This document shows positions 18,772 to 26,915 of a stretch of DNA of 64,000 nucleotides, piece by piece. The stretch is taken from assembly GCF_900177655.1 (NCBI RefSeq), contig NZ_FXWK01000001.1, positions 1,240,001 through 1,304,000 of the forward strand, in the 5' to 3' direction. Position numbers and translations under genes: made by a program. This DNA comes from Devosia lucknowensis. Its GTDB lineage: Bacteria; Pseudomonadota; Alphaproteobacteria; Rhizobiales; Devosiaceae. Position 1 is the first letter of the stretch. Every line of letters starts with the position of its first letter. Under the pieces are notes generated by a model. That model did not search any database, had not been told where the DNA came from, and worked only from the letters and a program-made list of their open reading frames with translations.

Positions 18772-19235
18772 ACGCATCCCCTCCTCGGGTGATTTTGGAT
18801 CGTTTTGTCATTTCCGTCCTCGGGGGGCAAGAGCGCGTGCCTCAGCGCCGGCTGGCCTCGGAGGCTGCCGGTTCCTGCATTGGACGGGACCCGAGGCGCG
18901 TGCGTCTCGCAGGTTTTGAAATAGTGAGACGTGGCCGCCTCGGGTCGCCGGTTTTTGGAACTGTCCGGCGGCGGGGGGATCGCTCGTCCCGTCACGGCCG
19001 GACTGGAACCTGTGGGACAGGCAAAAGCCCCACCCGACTCACCCGACCACTGTTCGCCTGCAGACCGCCGCGCCGGGTGATGGGAGGAGTATGCGGCCAG
19101 GTGAATGAGCGGGGATTACTTTTCCCGCTGATGGCGAAAGGGCGCCCCATCCGAGACGTTCGAGTACATGAGGCGGCGGCCCGATAGCGGACATAGGCGT
19201 CATGCCCCCAACCGCCTCTCCTAAAAGTACCACAG
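18772..19235. other. Non-coding, hairpin-rich region between coaD and the duplicated gyrA tail
   Basis: About 460 bases hold no convincing gene; open frames in both directions give Arg/Pro-rich translations without any family resemblance. It carries several hairpins. The strongest is a nested one at 18888-18946: outer arms GACCCGAGGCG / CGCCTCGGGTC (11 pairs) and inner arms CGTCTC / GAGACG. Others are CCTGT-GGG-ACAGG near 19012 and AGCGGG...CCCGCT near 19106-19130. The coaD promoter must lie in its left end. A structured small RNA or an old insertion remnant are both possible. Confidence 0.5.
18888..18946. other. Nested long inverted repeat
   Basis: Perfect 11-base arms (18888-18898 and 18936-18946) enclose a second six-base pair of arms (18903-18908 and 18926-18931), so a transcript in either direction would form a long two-part stem. 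It is followed on the + strand by GCCGGTTTTTGG, with a run of five T. It may be a terminator or part of a small RNA. Confidence 0.55.
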
Positions 19236-19283
19236 AAAAGGGCGCCGAAGCGCCCTTTTCCTATTCCACGGCCGGATCGGCCG
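19236..19283 (-). repeat. Direct repeat copy B: duplicated gyrA 3' end plus terminator
   Basis: This 48-base segment matches 20536-20583 at 47 of 48 positions and lies exactly 1300 bases away in the same orientation. It contains the last codons and TAG of gyrA followed by its hairpin terminator (GGGCGC-TTCG-GCGCCC-TTTT on the minus strand, 19240-19257). Weaker similarity continues to about 19331, where reading minus gives SEP...DLRDAPE against gyrA SEP...DLPEAPE. Here it serves as terminator of the tautomerase gene. Confidence 0.85.
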
Positions 19284-19328
19284 ACGAATTCCGGCGCGTC
19301 GCGCAGGTCGGAAATGCCGTAGTCCGGT

Positions 19329-19715
19329 TCAGACATCGACCTTGAAGCCGAGCTCGATTTCGCTCGCCGGCTTGCCACGGAGTCCCCAGTTTTCTCTTGG
19401 CACTTCGTGCAGGATCACCTTGATGTCGTGCGGTTCGAGTCCGAATGCCGCCAGTCGAGTTACCATTGCCGCATAGAGCCGGCGCTTGGCCTCGATGCTC
19501 CGGCCGGTAAAGAGGCTGATCTCGATGACCGTGTAGCGCTCGCTGGACGTCGCCGGCGAGATGACAGCGTCCAGCTCGAACTCATGGAGCCGCACGCACC
19601 GGTCCTGCGCCGGTATGAGTATGCCCTCGACGAGCGCAGCCTGAACAGCTTCGATGAATTCACCGCGACGGGCACCGAGCCACCCGCTACGGGTTTCGAT
19701 TCTTGTAGAAGGCAT
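19329..19715 (-). CDS. Tautomerase-superfamily protein
   Basis: The 128-residue product begins MPSTRIETRSG, so Pro2 can be the catalytic N-terminal proline of the 4-oxalocrotonate tautomerase fold. The pattern fits the Tautomerase_2 type (two beta-alpha-beta units in one chain): VQAALVEGILIPAQDRCVRLHEFE, SLFTGRSIEAKRRLYAAMV and HEVPRENWGLRG in pieces. The substrate is unknown. Together with the LysE gene upstream it makes a two-gene cassette bounded by direct repeats of the gyrA tail. Confidence 0.85.
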   Translation of the reverse strand: MPSTRIETRSGWLGARRGEFIEAVQAALVEGILIPAQDRCVRLHEFELDAVISPATSSERYTVIEISLFTGRSIEAKRRLYAAMVTRLAAFGLEPHDIKVILHEVPRENWGLRGKPASEIELGFKVDV

Positions 19716-19769
19716 TGCGAGAATTCCCTGATGAAAAACGTGAACGAAATGGCCGACCGAGAACCAGGA

Positions 19770-20390
19770 TCACGCCCGTTTCTGCAAGGCCAGCCAGACA
19801 CCGCCGAACATCAGGATCACGCCTGAAAGCCGGGACACCATGCGCACGCGTGCCGCGCTCAGCAGTCCACGGGCCCGGCCCGCCACCAGGGCATAAACCG
19901 CATCGGTGGAGCCGGCCACCAGCATGAAGAACAGGCCCAGCAGCATGACCTGCGGAAATGTGGGCTGGCTCACATCCACGAACTGCGGCAGGAATGCCCC
20001 AAGGAAAATCAGCGCCTTGGGATTGGAAAGAATAACGAGGAAACCCTCCAGCATCGTCCGGGCGTTCGACTTGCCGCGCGCCGCCTCCACCCCGCCGATA
20101 TCGCCGTCGCTGCGCAGCATCTTGAAGCCGAGCCAGACCAGATAGGCAGCGCCAACAAGCTTTATCCAGTCGAAGGCGGCGCCCATGAATGCCACCAGGG
20201 CCTGCATGCCCAGCGCGACGATCAGCGTCATCACGAGAACGCCTGCCTGCGTTCCGGCCACGATGGCGAGCCCTGCCCCGGTCCCGCGCGCCAGTGAATT
20301 GGCGACGATGACCGTCACGGTCGGTCCCGGCACGATGGCAAGGAGGAAGCAGGCTCCCAGATAGGGGATGAGTATGCTGGGGTCGAACAC
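19770..20390 (-). CDS. LysE/RhtB-family amino-acid exporter
   Basis: The product (206 residues) has the LysE family layout: about six membrane helices, the N-terminal [19 protein letters not shown] motif (PGP), and [18 protein letters not shown] after the first three helices. Members export amino acids or homoserine lactone-like compounds; the substrate cannot be told. The start is GTG 20390 with a GAGGAG box eight bases upstream; upstream in-frame codons encode a non-conserved extension. Only 54 bases separate it from the downstream tautomerase gene. Confidence 0.9.
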   Translation of the reverse strand: MFDPSILIPYLGACFLLAIVPGPTVTVIVANSLARGTGAGLAIVAGTQAGVLVMTLIVALGMQALVAFMGAAFDWIKLVGAAYLVWLGFKMLRSDGDIGGVEAARGKSNARTMLEGFLVILSNPKALIFLGAFLPQFVDVSQPTFPQVMLLGLFFMLVAGSTDAVYALVAGRARGLLSAARVRMVSRLSGVILMFGGVWLALQKRA

Positions 20391-20535
20391 GATGGAATCT
20401 CCTCGGAAAAGGAGCAAGCCACCGGGCTCGGGAAAAGACAAGGACTTTGCCACCCGCTCGCTTTTCCGCGCTTGGGTCGAGCCCGAAGGGCAGACCGGCA
20501 TGTGTAGAGGTCTCTCAGCAAGTGCACCCCAACAA

Positions 20536-20583
20536 AAAAGGGCGCCGAGGCGCCCTTTTCCTATTCCACGGCCGGATCGGCCG
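20536..20583 (-). repeat. Direct repeat copy A: gyrA 3' end and intrinsic terminator
   Basis: This is the presumed original of the repeat at 19236-19283. It includes the last seven gyrA codons, the TAG at 20561-20563 and, downstream, a terminator on the minus strand: GGGCGC-CTCG-GCGCCC followed by six T (20534-20557). The hairpin has A's on its other side and may also act in the opposite direction. Confidence 0.85.
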
Positions 20584-23326
20584 GCGGCGCCTCTGGCGCT
20601 TCGGGCAGGTCGCCCTCTTCACCCTCAGGCTCGCTGATGCGCTCCACCGACACGACCTTCTCGTCCTCGGCCGTATCGAACACGATCACACCCTGGGTCG
20701 AGCGGCCCTTGATGCCGATTGGCTTGTCGCCACCGACGGGCAGGCGGATTGTCTGGCCACCATCGCTGATCAGCATGATCTGGTCTTCTTCTTCCACCGG
20801 GAAGCTGGCGACCAGGTTGCCGTTGCGCTTGTTGACTGCCATGGCGACGATACCCTTACCGCCGCGACCGGTGATCCGGTATTCGTGGCTGGACGTTCGC
20901 TTGCCATATCCGTTTTCGGAAATGGTCAGGATGAACTGCTCCTGCGCCCCCATCTGCGCATAAAGCTCCTGGCTGAGTTCACCGGCCTCGACGCCGGCCT
21001 CGTCTGAGCCGGCATCGTCGGCGTCGACTTCGCCACGCATGGCCCTGCTGCGCTTGAGATAGGCCGCACGCTGCTCGGCGCTCGCATCCGAGTGGTTGAT
21101 GATGGCCATGGAGATGACGGTATCCTTGTCCGCCAGCTGAATGCCGCGCACGCCCATGGAGTCGCGCCCCTTGAACAGGCGCACATCGTCGACGCGGAAG
21201 CGGATGGCCTGGCCCATGGCCGTGGTCATCAGCACGTCATTGCTGGTCGTGCAGGTCTCGACGCCGACGATCTCGTCGCCTTCGTCGAGCTTCATGGCGA
21301 TCTTGCCGTTCTGCCGCACTTCCACGAAATCGGCCAGCGAGTTGCGGCGCACCGTGCCGCGCGTCGTGGCGAACATGATGTCGAGATTGCCCCACGAGGT
21401 TTCATCCTCCGGCAGCGGCATGATCGAGGTGATGCGTTCGCCCTGTTCGAGCGGCAGGATATTGATCAGCGCCTTGCCCTTGGCATTGGCTGCCGAGAGC
21501 GGCAGGCGCCAGACCTTGAGCTTGTAGGCAATGCCGCGACTGGTGAAGAACAGCACTGGCGTATGCGTATTGGCGACGAACAGTCTTGCGACGAAATCCT
21601 CCTCGCGCGTCGACATGCCGGTACGGCCCTTGCCGCCACGGTTCTGCGCCCGATAGGCCGACAGCGGCACGCGCTTGATGTAGCCGGCATGGCTCACGGT
21701 CACGACCATGTCCTCGCGGGCGATCAGGTCCTCGTCGTCGAAGTCGGCGACATGGTCCGAGATTTCCGTGCGCCGCGGCGAGCCGAACTGCTCGCGGATG
21801 GCTTCCAGTTCCTCGCGGATGATCGTCCGTACGCGCTCGCGGCTGCGCAGGATCTCGAGGTAGTCTTCGATTTCTGCGCCAAGGCCGTTGAGTTCGTCGC
21901 CAATTTCATCGCGCCCGAGCGCCGTGAGGCGCGCGAGGCGTAGCTCGAGAATGGCGCGCGCCTGTTCTTCCGAAAGGTTGAACGTGCCGTCCTCGTTGAT
22001 GCGGTGGCGCGGGTCGTCGATCAGCTTGATCAGCGGCGCCACGTCGGCTGCAGGCCAGCGGCGGGTCATCAGCTGCTCGCGCGCCGTCGCCGGATCGGGC
22101 GCGGTGCGAATGAGGGCGATGACCTCGTCGATATTGGCGACGGCAACGGCAAGACCGACCAGCACATGGGCACGGTCGCGGGCCTTGTTGAGCAGGAACC
22201 GGGCGCGGCGGGTCACCACCTCCTCGCGGAAGGCGATGAACGCATCGAGGATCTGCTTGAGGTTCATGAGCTCAGGCTTGCCGCCATTGAGCGCCACAAA
22301 GTTGCAGCCGAACGAGGATTGCAGCGGCGTGAACCGATAGAGCTGGTTGAGCACCACATCCGGCAGCGCATCGCGCTTGACCTCGATGACGACGCGCATG
22401 CCTTCGCGGCTGGATTCGTCACGCAGGTCGGCAATGCCCTCGATGCGCTTGTCGCGCACCAGTTCGGCGATCTTTTCCACCATCGCCGCCTTGTTCACCT
22501 GATACGGGATCTCGGTGATGACGATGGCTTCGCGTTCCTTGCGCACTTCCTCGATGCTCGAGCGCCCGCGCACGATGATAGAGCCGCGGCCGGTCTCGTA
22601 AGCCTGGCGAATGCCGGCGCGCCCAAGAATGATACCGCCCGTCGGGAAGTCCGGACCGGGGAGATGCTCAAGCAGCTCTTCGGTCAGGATCGAGGGGTTG
22701 TCGAGCACGGCCAGCGCCGCATTGATGGTCTCGGCCAGGTTGTGGGTCGGCACATTGGTGGCCATGCCCACGGCAATGCCGCCGCCGCCATTGACCAGCA
22801 TGTTCGGGAAACGCGCCGGCAAGACGGTAGGCTCACGCTCCGAGCCGTCATAGTTGTCGCGGAAATCGACGGTGTCCTTGTCCAGGTCGTCGAGCAGCGA
22901 TCCCGTGATCCGCTGCATGCGCACTTCGGTGTATCGCATGGCCGCCGGCATGTCGCCGTCGACGGAGCCGAAATTGCCCTGGCCCTCGACCAGCATCTGA
23001 CCCATCGAAAAGTCCTGGGCCATTCGCACCAGCGCCATATAGACGGCGCTGTCGCCATGCGGGTGGTATTTACCGATAACGTCGCCGACGACGCGGGCCG
23101 ACTTGCGGAACGGCTTGTTGTACTCGTAGCCGTTCTCGCTCATCGAAAACAGGATGCGGCGATGCACAGGCTTGAGGCCGTCCCGCACATCCGGAAGCGC
23201 ACGGCTGACGATCACGCTCATTGCGTAATCGAGATAGCTCTTGCGCATTTCGTCGGTAATGAAGATCGGGGCGATGTCGGAGCTCGGCAGGCTGCCGCCG
23301 CTCACGTCTTCGGGCGTATCTGTCAC
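20561..23326 (-). CDS. gyrA: DNA gyrase subunit A
   Basis: GyrA is the DNA-breaking subunit of gyrase, which introduces negative supercoils. The 921-residue product has the catalytic tyrosine in AAMRYTEVR (Tyr132), the quinolone-determining helix [19 protein letters not shown] (residues 86-104) and, at the start of the C-terminal DNA-wrapping domain, the GyrA box as QNRGGKG. The helix keeps Ser93 (E. coli Ser83) but has Met97 where E. coli has Asp87. A loop near 855 rich in Asp/Glu and an acidic tail end the protein. It is followed by a strong terminator. Confidence 0.97.
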   Translation of the reverse strand: MTDTPEDVSGGSLPSSDIAPIFITDEMRKSYLDYAMSVIVSRALPDVRDGLKPVHRRILFSMSENGYEYNKPFRKSARVVGDVIGKYHPHGDSAVYMALVRMAQDFSMGQMLVEGQGNFGSVDGDMPAAMRYTEVRMQRITGSLLDDLDKDTVDFRDNYDGSEREPTVLPARFPNMLVNGGGGIAVGMATNVPTHNLAETINAALAVLDNPSILTEELLEHLPGPDFPTGGIILGRAGIRQAYETGRGSIIVRGRSSIEEVRKEREAIVITEIPYQVNKAAMVEKIAELVRDKRIEGIADLRDESSREGMRVVIEVKRDALPDVVLNQLYRFTPLQSSFGCNFVALNGGKPELMNLKQILDAFIAFREEVVTRRARFLLNKARDRAHVLVGLAVAVANIDEVIALIRTAPDPATAREQLMTRRWPAADVAPLIKLIDDPRHRINEDGTFNLSEEQARAILELRLARLTALGRDEIGDELNGLGAEIEDYLEILRSRERVRTIIREELEAIREQFGSPRRTEISDHVADFDDEDLIAREDMVVTVSHAGYIKRVPLSAYRAQNRGGKGRTGMSTREEDFVARLFVANTHTPVLFFTSRGIAYKLKVWRLPLSAANAKGKALINILPLEQGERITSIMPLPEDETSWGNLDIMFATTRGTVRRNSLADFVEVRQNGKIAMKLDEGDEIVGVETCTTSNDVLMTTAMGQAIRFRVDDVRLFKGRDSMGVRGIQLADKDTVISMAIINHSDASAEQRAAYLKRSRAMRGEVDADDAGSDEAGVEAGELSQELYAQMGAQEQFILTISENGYGKRTSSHEYRITGRGGKGIVAMAVNKRNGNLVASFPVEEEDQIMLISDGGQTIRLPVGGDKPIGIKGRSTQGVIVFDTAEDEKVVSVERISEPEGEEGDLPEAPEAPPADPAVE

Positions 23327-23392
23327 GGGGTGATTCTACGTTGGTTCCAGTTACCCCGATAGATAGGCGATTCCGCTGCACAATGCCAATTT

Positions 23393-24649
23393 TCATGGGC
23401 TTTGAGCTGTGGAGAGCCGTTCGCTTTCCGGCGCGGCACGGCGCGGCTTGTTCATTGCCCGGAAGCTCGGGATCAAAACCGGCGACAATGCCGCAATCAG
23501 ATACAGCGCTCCGGTGACCCAAAGGGCAGCGTGGACGCCCAGGCCATCGGCCAGCACCCCCGCATAGAGTCCGCCGAACGGCATCAGCACCCAGGCCAGC
23601 GCCCCGAACAGGGCGATGACGCGCCCTACCAGCGCTGGCGCGATCCGCTCGAACAGGATGGCGCCGATGATCGGGTTGAGGAAGCCGGCCGCAAACCCGC
23701 TGAACAGCAACACGCCGGCTATGGCAGGAACGGGAGCGCCGAGCGCCAGGATGGCCATGGGCATTGGCCCGGCGAAGAAAAAGCCGCCGACATAAATGGC
23801 CAGCCGCGGCACGCGCTCGGCCACCGCCGCCGCGATGGCAGCGCCGACGATCGCGCCGGCCGAAAACGTCGCGAGGAAAATGCCGACGAAGCTCGCATCC
23901 AGCCCAGCCTCCAGCACCCACACCGGCAGGAGCACGATGGCATAGGCCTGGTCGAACAGATTGGTGACGGCGATCATCACCGTCAGCCCGACCAGGACCG
24001 GGTCGCTCCGCAGCCCATGCCACCCCGCGACGAAATCCGCGCGATAACTCCCCCTCTCGCCTGGTTGCGTGGACCGGTCGACGCGCGGAATGCCGCCGGC
24101 AACCAGCACGGCCGAGAGGACGAAGGCCAGCGCGTTGCCGAGCAGCGCCGGGGCCGGCCCGACAAGGACGATCAGCGCCCCCGCGCCAGCCGCACCAATT
24201 GTACCCGCCAGCCTGTCACTGGCTCCCAAGACGCCGGTCACCCGCTCGAGTGGCACCGCGCCCAGCGCAGCGACGGTGGGCACCAGCGCCTGTTTGGCCG
24301 CGTCCGCGGGCGCGCGGAGAACCCCGATCAGCGCCACGGCAGGGATCAGCAGCCAGATGCTGAGCAGCCCAAGCCAGAACAGCATCGGCACGATCAAGAG
24401 GGCGATCGTCGACAGGCAGTCGCTCCAGATGGCGATCCGGCGTGCGCCAACCCGGTCGATCAGTGGTCCACCGAGCGCCTTGGCCATGACATAGGGCAAG
24501 AGCTCCGCCATGCCGACCACACCCGTCAGAACCGGACTGCCTGTTGTCGTCAGCACCAGCCAGGGGATGGCGATAACGGAGAGCCGTGTCCCGCCGACCG
24601 AACACACCGTCGCGGCCGCAAGCGATATCAGGGGGCGATGCTGCTTCAT
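23393..24649 (-). CDS. MFS transporter (drug-efflux type)
   Basis: The 418-residue protein has about twelve hydrophobic segments and resembles MFS_3/enterobactin-exporter-like permeases: LVLTTTGSPVLTGVVGMAELLPYVMAKALGGPLIDRVGARR (in parts) carries the loop 2-3 motif GPLIDRVGARR. Substrate unknown. The upstream frame is open but ATG 24649 is the right start because it overlaps the stop of the ArsR-type regulator gene (ATGA). The pair forms a regulator-efflux operon under the palindrome at 25278. Confidence 0.88.
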   Translation of the reverse strand: MKQHRPLISLAAATVCSVGGTRLSVIAIPWLVLTTTGSPVLTGVVGMAELLPYVMAKALGGPLIDRVGARRIAIWSDCLSTIALLIVPMLFWLGLLSIWLLIPAVALIGVLRAPADAAKQALVPTVAALGAVPLERVTGVLGASDRLAGTIGAAGAGALIVLVGPAPALLGNALAFVLSAVLVAGGIPRVDRSTQPGERGSYRADFVAGWHGLRSDPVLVGLTVMIAVTNLFDQAYAIVLLPVWVLEAGLDASFVGIFLATFSAGAIVGAAIAAAVAERVPRLAIYVGGFFFAGPMPMAILALGAPVPAIAGVLLFSGFAAGFLNPIIGAILFERIAPALVGRVIALFGALAWVLMPFGGLYAGVLADGLGVHAALWVTGALYLIAALSPVLIPSFRAMNKPRRAAPESERLSTAQSP

Positions 24650-25242
24650 TCCGCGTCTTCCTCGGGCGGATGCGGGAAGGCATGCAGCATGATCGTGAAC
24701 GGCTCGACGCCGGGCGGATAGGGCCCGCCAAGCTTGGGCGCCGTCTCCATGGCCGCCGCGATCACCTGGTTGAGGCGCTCGACAAGGGCCCTGGCTTCCG
24801 GTGCGCTGAGGGGAATGCTGAGATCGCTCAGCGTGGATGCGGCCCGCCACTCCTCCGGCAGCGTGACGTGACGCGCCAGCGCCTGCTTCATCTGCCCGAT
24901 CTGCGCCTGCAGCGCCGCCTCGGCAAAGGCAATGCTTGCGTCGAGCGTTTCGTCATCACTCCCGTCGGTGTGAAAGACTGTCGACTCGTGCGCCGCCTTC
25001 CACCAGCGGTCGCGCGCGCTGCCCCGCTCTTCGTCCTCGACGATGAAGCCATGCCGGGCGAGCTGCCGCAGGTGGTAGCTCGTCGCCCCGCTGTTCATGC
25101 CGAGCCTTGCCGCCAGCCCCGTGGCCGTGGCCGGGCCGTCCATGCGCAGCATCCCCAACATGCGCATGCGCTGCGGATGCGCCAGCGCCCGCAGCGCCAT
25201 GGCATCGGGCTCGATCCGGCTGATTTTTCGGGACGACGTCAT
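24646..25242 (-). CDS. ArsR/HTH_20-type transcriptional regulator
   Basis: The 198-residue protein starts with a winged helix: RALAHPQRMRMLGMLRMDGPATATGLAARLGMNSGATSYHLRQLARHGFI in sections, of which LAHPQRMRMLGML and SGATSYHLRQL (recognition helix, about residues 53-63) are typical. The C-terminal half resembles HTH_20 regulators that lie next to MFS transporters, with no metal-binding cysteines visible. ATG 25242 was chosen over GTG 25251 because GGAG is eight bases upstream. A perfect 28-base palindrome 36 bases upstream is its likely operator. Confidence 0.88.
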   Translation of the reverse strand: MTSSRKISRIEPDAMALRALAHPQRMRMLGMLRMDGPATATGLAARLGMNSGATSYHLRQLARHGFIVEDEERGSARDRWWKAAHESTVFHTDGSDDETLDASIAFAEAALQAQIGQMKQALARHVTLPEEWRAASTLSDLSIPLSAPEARALVERLNQVIAAAMETAPKLGGPYPPGVEPFTIMLHAFPHPPEEDAE

Positions 25243-25277
25243 GGGGCACACTCCAGATGTGGAGCGACCCTAAACCA

Positions 25278-25305
25278 CAAACATATCTTTGCAAAGATAT
25301 GTTTG
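25278..25305. promoter_or_regulatory. Perfect 28-base palindromic operator for the ArsR-type regulator
   Basis: CAAACATATCTTTG is followed at once by its exact reverse complement CAAAGATATGTTTG. It is AT-rich in a GC-rich region and lies 36 bases before the regulator's ATG, between it and the 3' end of the HxlR gene. A dimeric winged-helix repressor would fit. This predicts autoregulation of the regulator-MFS operon. Confidence 0.8.
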
Positions 25306-25344
25306 CATTATGTACCGCGTAGGAGGTTCCCCACCCCGGCCTTT

Positions 25345-25743
25345 TCAGGCAGCGTCGAACCGCACGCGTGACGCAGAAATATCGGCCATGCTGGAATTGG
25401 CCCACTCGATCAGATGCCCGAACGGCACGATGAGCGAGTGCCCCAGATCGGTCAGCCGGTATTCGACCGAGGGCGGCTTGGTATCGAACACCTGGCGCGC
25501 CACGAGACCGTCGCGCTGCAAGTCGCGCAGCGTCTGCGTCAGCATCTTCTGCGATATGTCGGGCACCTCGCGGTGCAACTGGTTGAAACGCTTAGGCCCT
25601 CCGGCCAGCGTCATCAGCAGCAGCATGCTCCACTTGTCGCCGATCTTGTCGAGAACGTCGCGGACCGGACAAGGCCCTGGCAGGCCCACCGCGGCATTCC
25701 AGCGCTGGATATAAATCTCCGCAATATCCTGACCTGCCTGCAT
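25345..25743 (-). CDS. HxlR-family transcriptional regulator
   Basis: The 132-residue protein is a single winged-helix domain of HxlR type: [19 protein letters not shown] near residue 25, [30 protein letters not shown] in sections (recognition helix [12 protein letters not shown]) and [12 protein letters not shown] in the wing. The N-terminal Cys in GPCPVR is conserved in QorR/HypR-like redox sensors. ATG 25743 has GGAGGT eight bases upstream. It is divergent from the NmrA-type gene, which it probably controls. Confidence 0.9.
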   Translation of the reverse strand: MQAGQDIAEIYIQRWNAAVGLPGPCPVRDVLDKIGDKWSMLLLMTLAGGPKRFNQLHREVPDISQKMLTQTLRDLQRDGLVARQVFDTKPPSVEYRLTDLGHSLIVPFGHLIEWANSSMADISASRVRFDAA

Positions 25744-25894
25744 GACACTTACCTCCGGGTAATCTTCCACCGAAAAAGTGCCTCCTTTTCACCGCGGCGC
25801 GGCGCGACTAGATAGCACTCTCTTTCCGATACTTACTCTCCAAGATCAGCGAGATCAAGGAAGTCCGGAAACGTCACTGTTTTAGGAGTGCATC

Positions 25895-26776
25895 ATGGCC
25901 AACTTTGCCAATTCCCCCCTTCTCGTCACCGGTGCCTCTGGCAATCTGGGTCGCCTTGCCGTCGAGGAACTGCTCGCCCGCGGCGCAACCAAGGTCATCG
26001 CCGGCACCCGCGACCCTGCAAAGCTTGCGGATCTGGCAGCGCGGGGTGTCGAAGTTCGCAAGCTCGATTTCAACGATGCCGCCACCCTGCCGGCCGCCTT
26101 TGCCGGCGTCGAGCGCCTGCTGCTGGTTTCGACCGACGGTGTCGGCACCCGCGTCGCCCAGCACAAGGCAGCCATCGCGGCCGCCAAGGCTGCCGGCGTC
26201 AAGCATGTCGTCTACACGTCCGCTCCTGCCGCCCGTCCGGATGCCGATGCCGGCCTCAATCCCGAGCATTTCTGGACCGAGATCGAACTGGCCGCCTCCG
26301 GCCTCGGCTTCACCATCCTGCGCAATCACATGTATGCCGAAAACAACCTCATCGGCGTCGGACATACCATCGCCTCGGGCCAGCTGTTCGGCCTCATCGG
26401 TGATCGCGGCACCTCTTATGTTACCCGCGCCGACGCTGCCCGCACCGCCGCTGGCGCGCTGCTGACCGCCGACGCCAACACCGTCGAGGACGTCACCGGC
26501 CCTGCCCCGGTCACCAATGTCGAGCGCGCCGCCCTGCTGGCCGAGCTGTCCGGCAAGCCCGTGAACGCAATCCCGCTCACCCCGGCCGATCTCAAGGCCG
26601 GCATGGTCGCGGCAGGCATTCCGGAAGGCTTTGCCGAGGCGCTTGTCGCCTTCCAGCGCGATGCCGTCACCGGTTACCATGGCGCCGTCACCGACGTCGT
26701 CGAGCGCTATAGCGGCCGCAAGCCCCAGGGCTTTGCCGATTTCCTCGCGGCCAACAAGGCGGCTCTGGCCGGCTGA
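25895..26776 (+). CDS. NmrA/QorB-like NAD(P)H-binding reductase
   Basis: The 293-residue Rossmann protein has the dinucleotide motif TGASGNLGRLAVEELLARG (about residues 12-30) and then the atypical-SDR pattern VRKLDFND, KHVVYTSAP and TILRNHMYAENN, which resembles quinone reductase QOR2 (YtfG) and NmrA. It probably reduces quinones or similar electrophiles with NADPH, or senses the NADP/NADPH ratio. TTAGGAGTG gives a ribosome binding site. The divergent HxlR regulator suggests induction by electrophiles (inference from such pairs). Confidence 0.88.
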   Translation: MANFANSPLLVTGASGNLGRLAVEELLARGATKVIAGTRDPAKLADLAARGVEVRKLDFNDAATLPAAFAGVERLLLVSTDGVGTRVAQHKAAIAAAKAAGVKHVVYTSAPAARPDADAGLNPEHFWTEIELAASGLGFTILRNHMYAENNLIGVGHTIASGQLFGLIGDRGTSYVTRADAARTAAGALLTADANTVEDVTGPAPVTNVERAALLAELSGKPVNAIPLTPADLKAGMVAAGIPEGFAEALVAFQRDAVTGYHGAVTDVVERYSGRKPQGFADFLAANKAALAG

Positions 26777-26782
26777 GTGTCG

Positions 26783-26811
26783 ATGGCCCGCTCCGGCGGG
26801 CCATTTCTTTG
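26783..26811 (+). terminator. Intrinsic terminator after the NmrA-type gene
   Basis: A GGCCCGC / GCGGGCC stem (26785-26791 and 26796-26802) with a TCCG loop is followed by ATTTCTTT. It lies seven bases past the stop codon. Confidence 0.8.
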
Positions 26812-26915
26812 CGCTCGCGCACAATCCGTCAGCCGCGCAGACGCTGGACGCCAGCACGTCTTGCCCGTAGAAAATGCCGACATGCCGCCCACGGGGGAGT
26901 CGGGTTCTGGTGTCT

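Noticed and set aside
18789..19187. An Arg-rich 132-codon plus-strand frame and several minus-strand frames in the coaD-tautomerase gap
   Set aside because: There is no ribosome binding site or family resemblance, and composition and hairpins indicate non-coding DNA.
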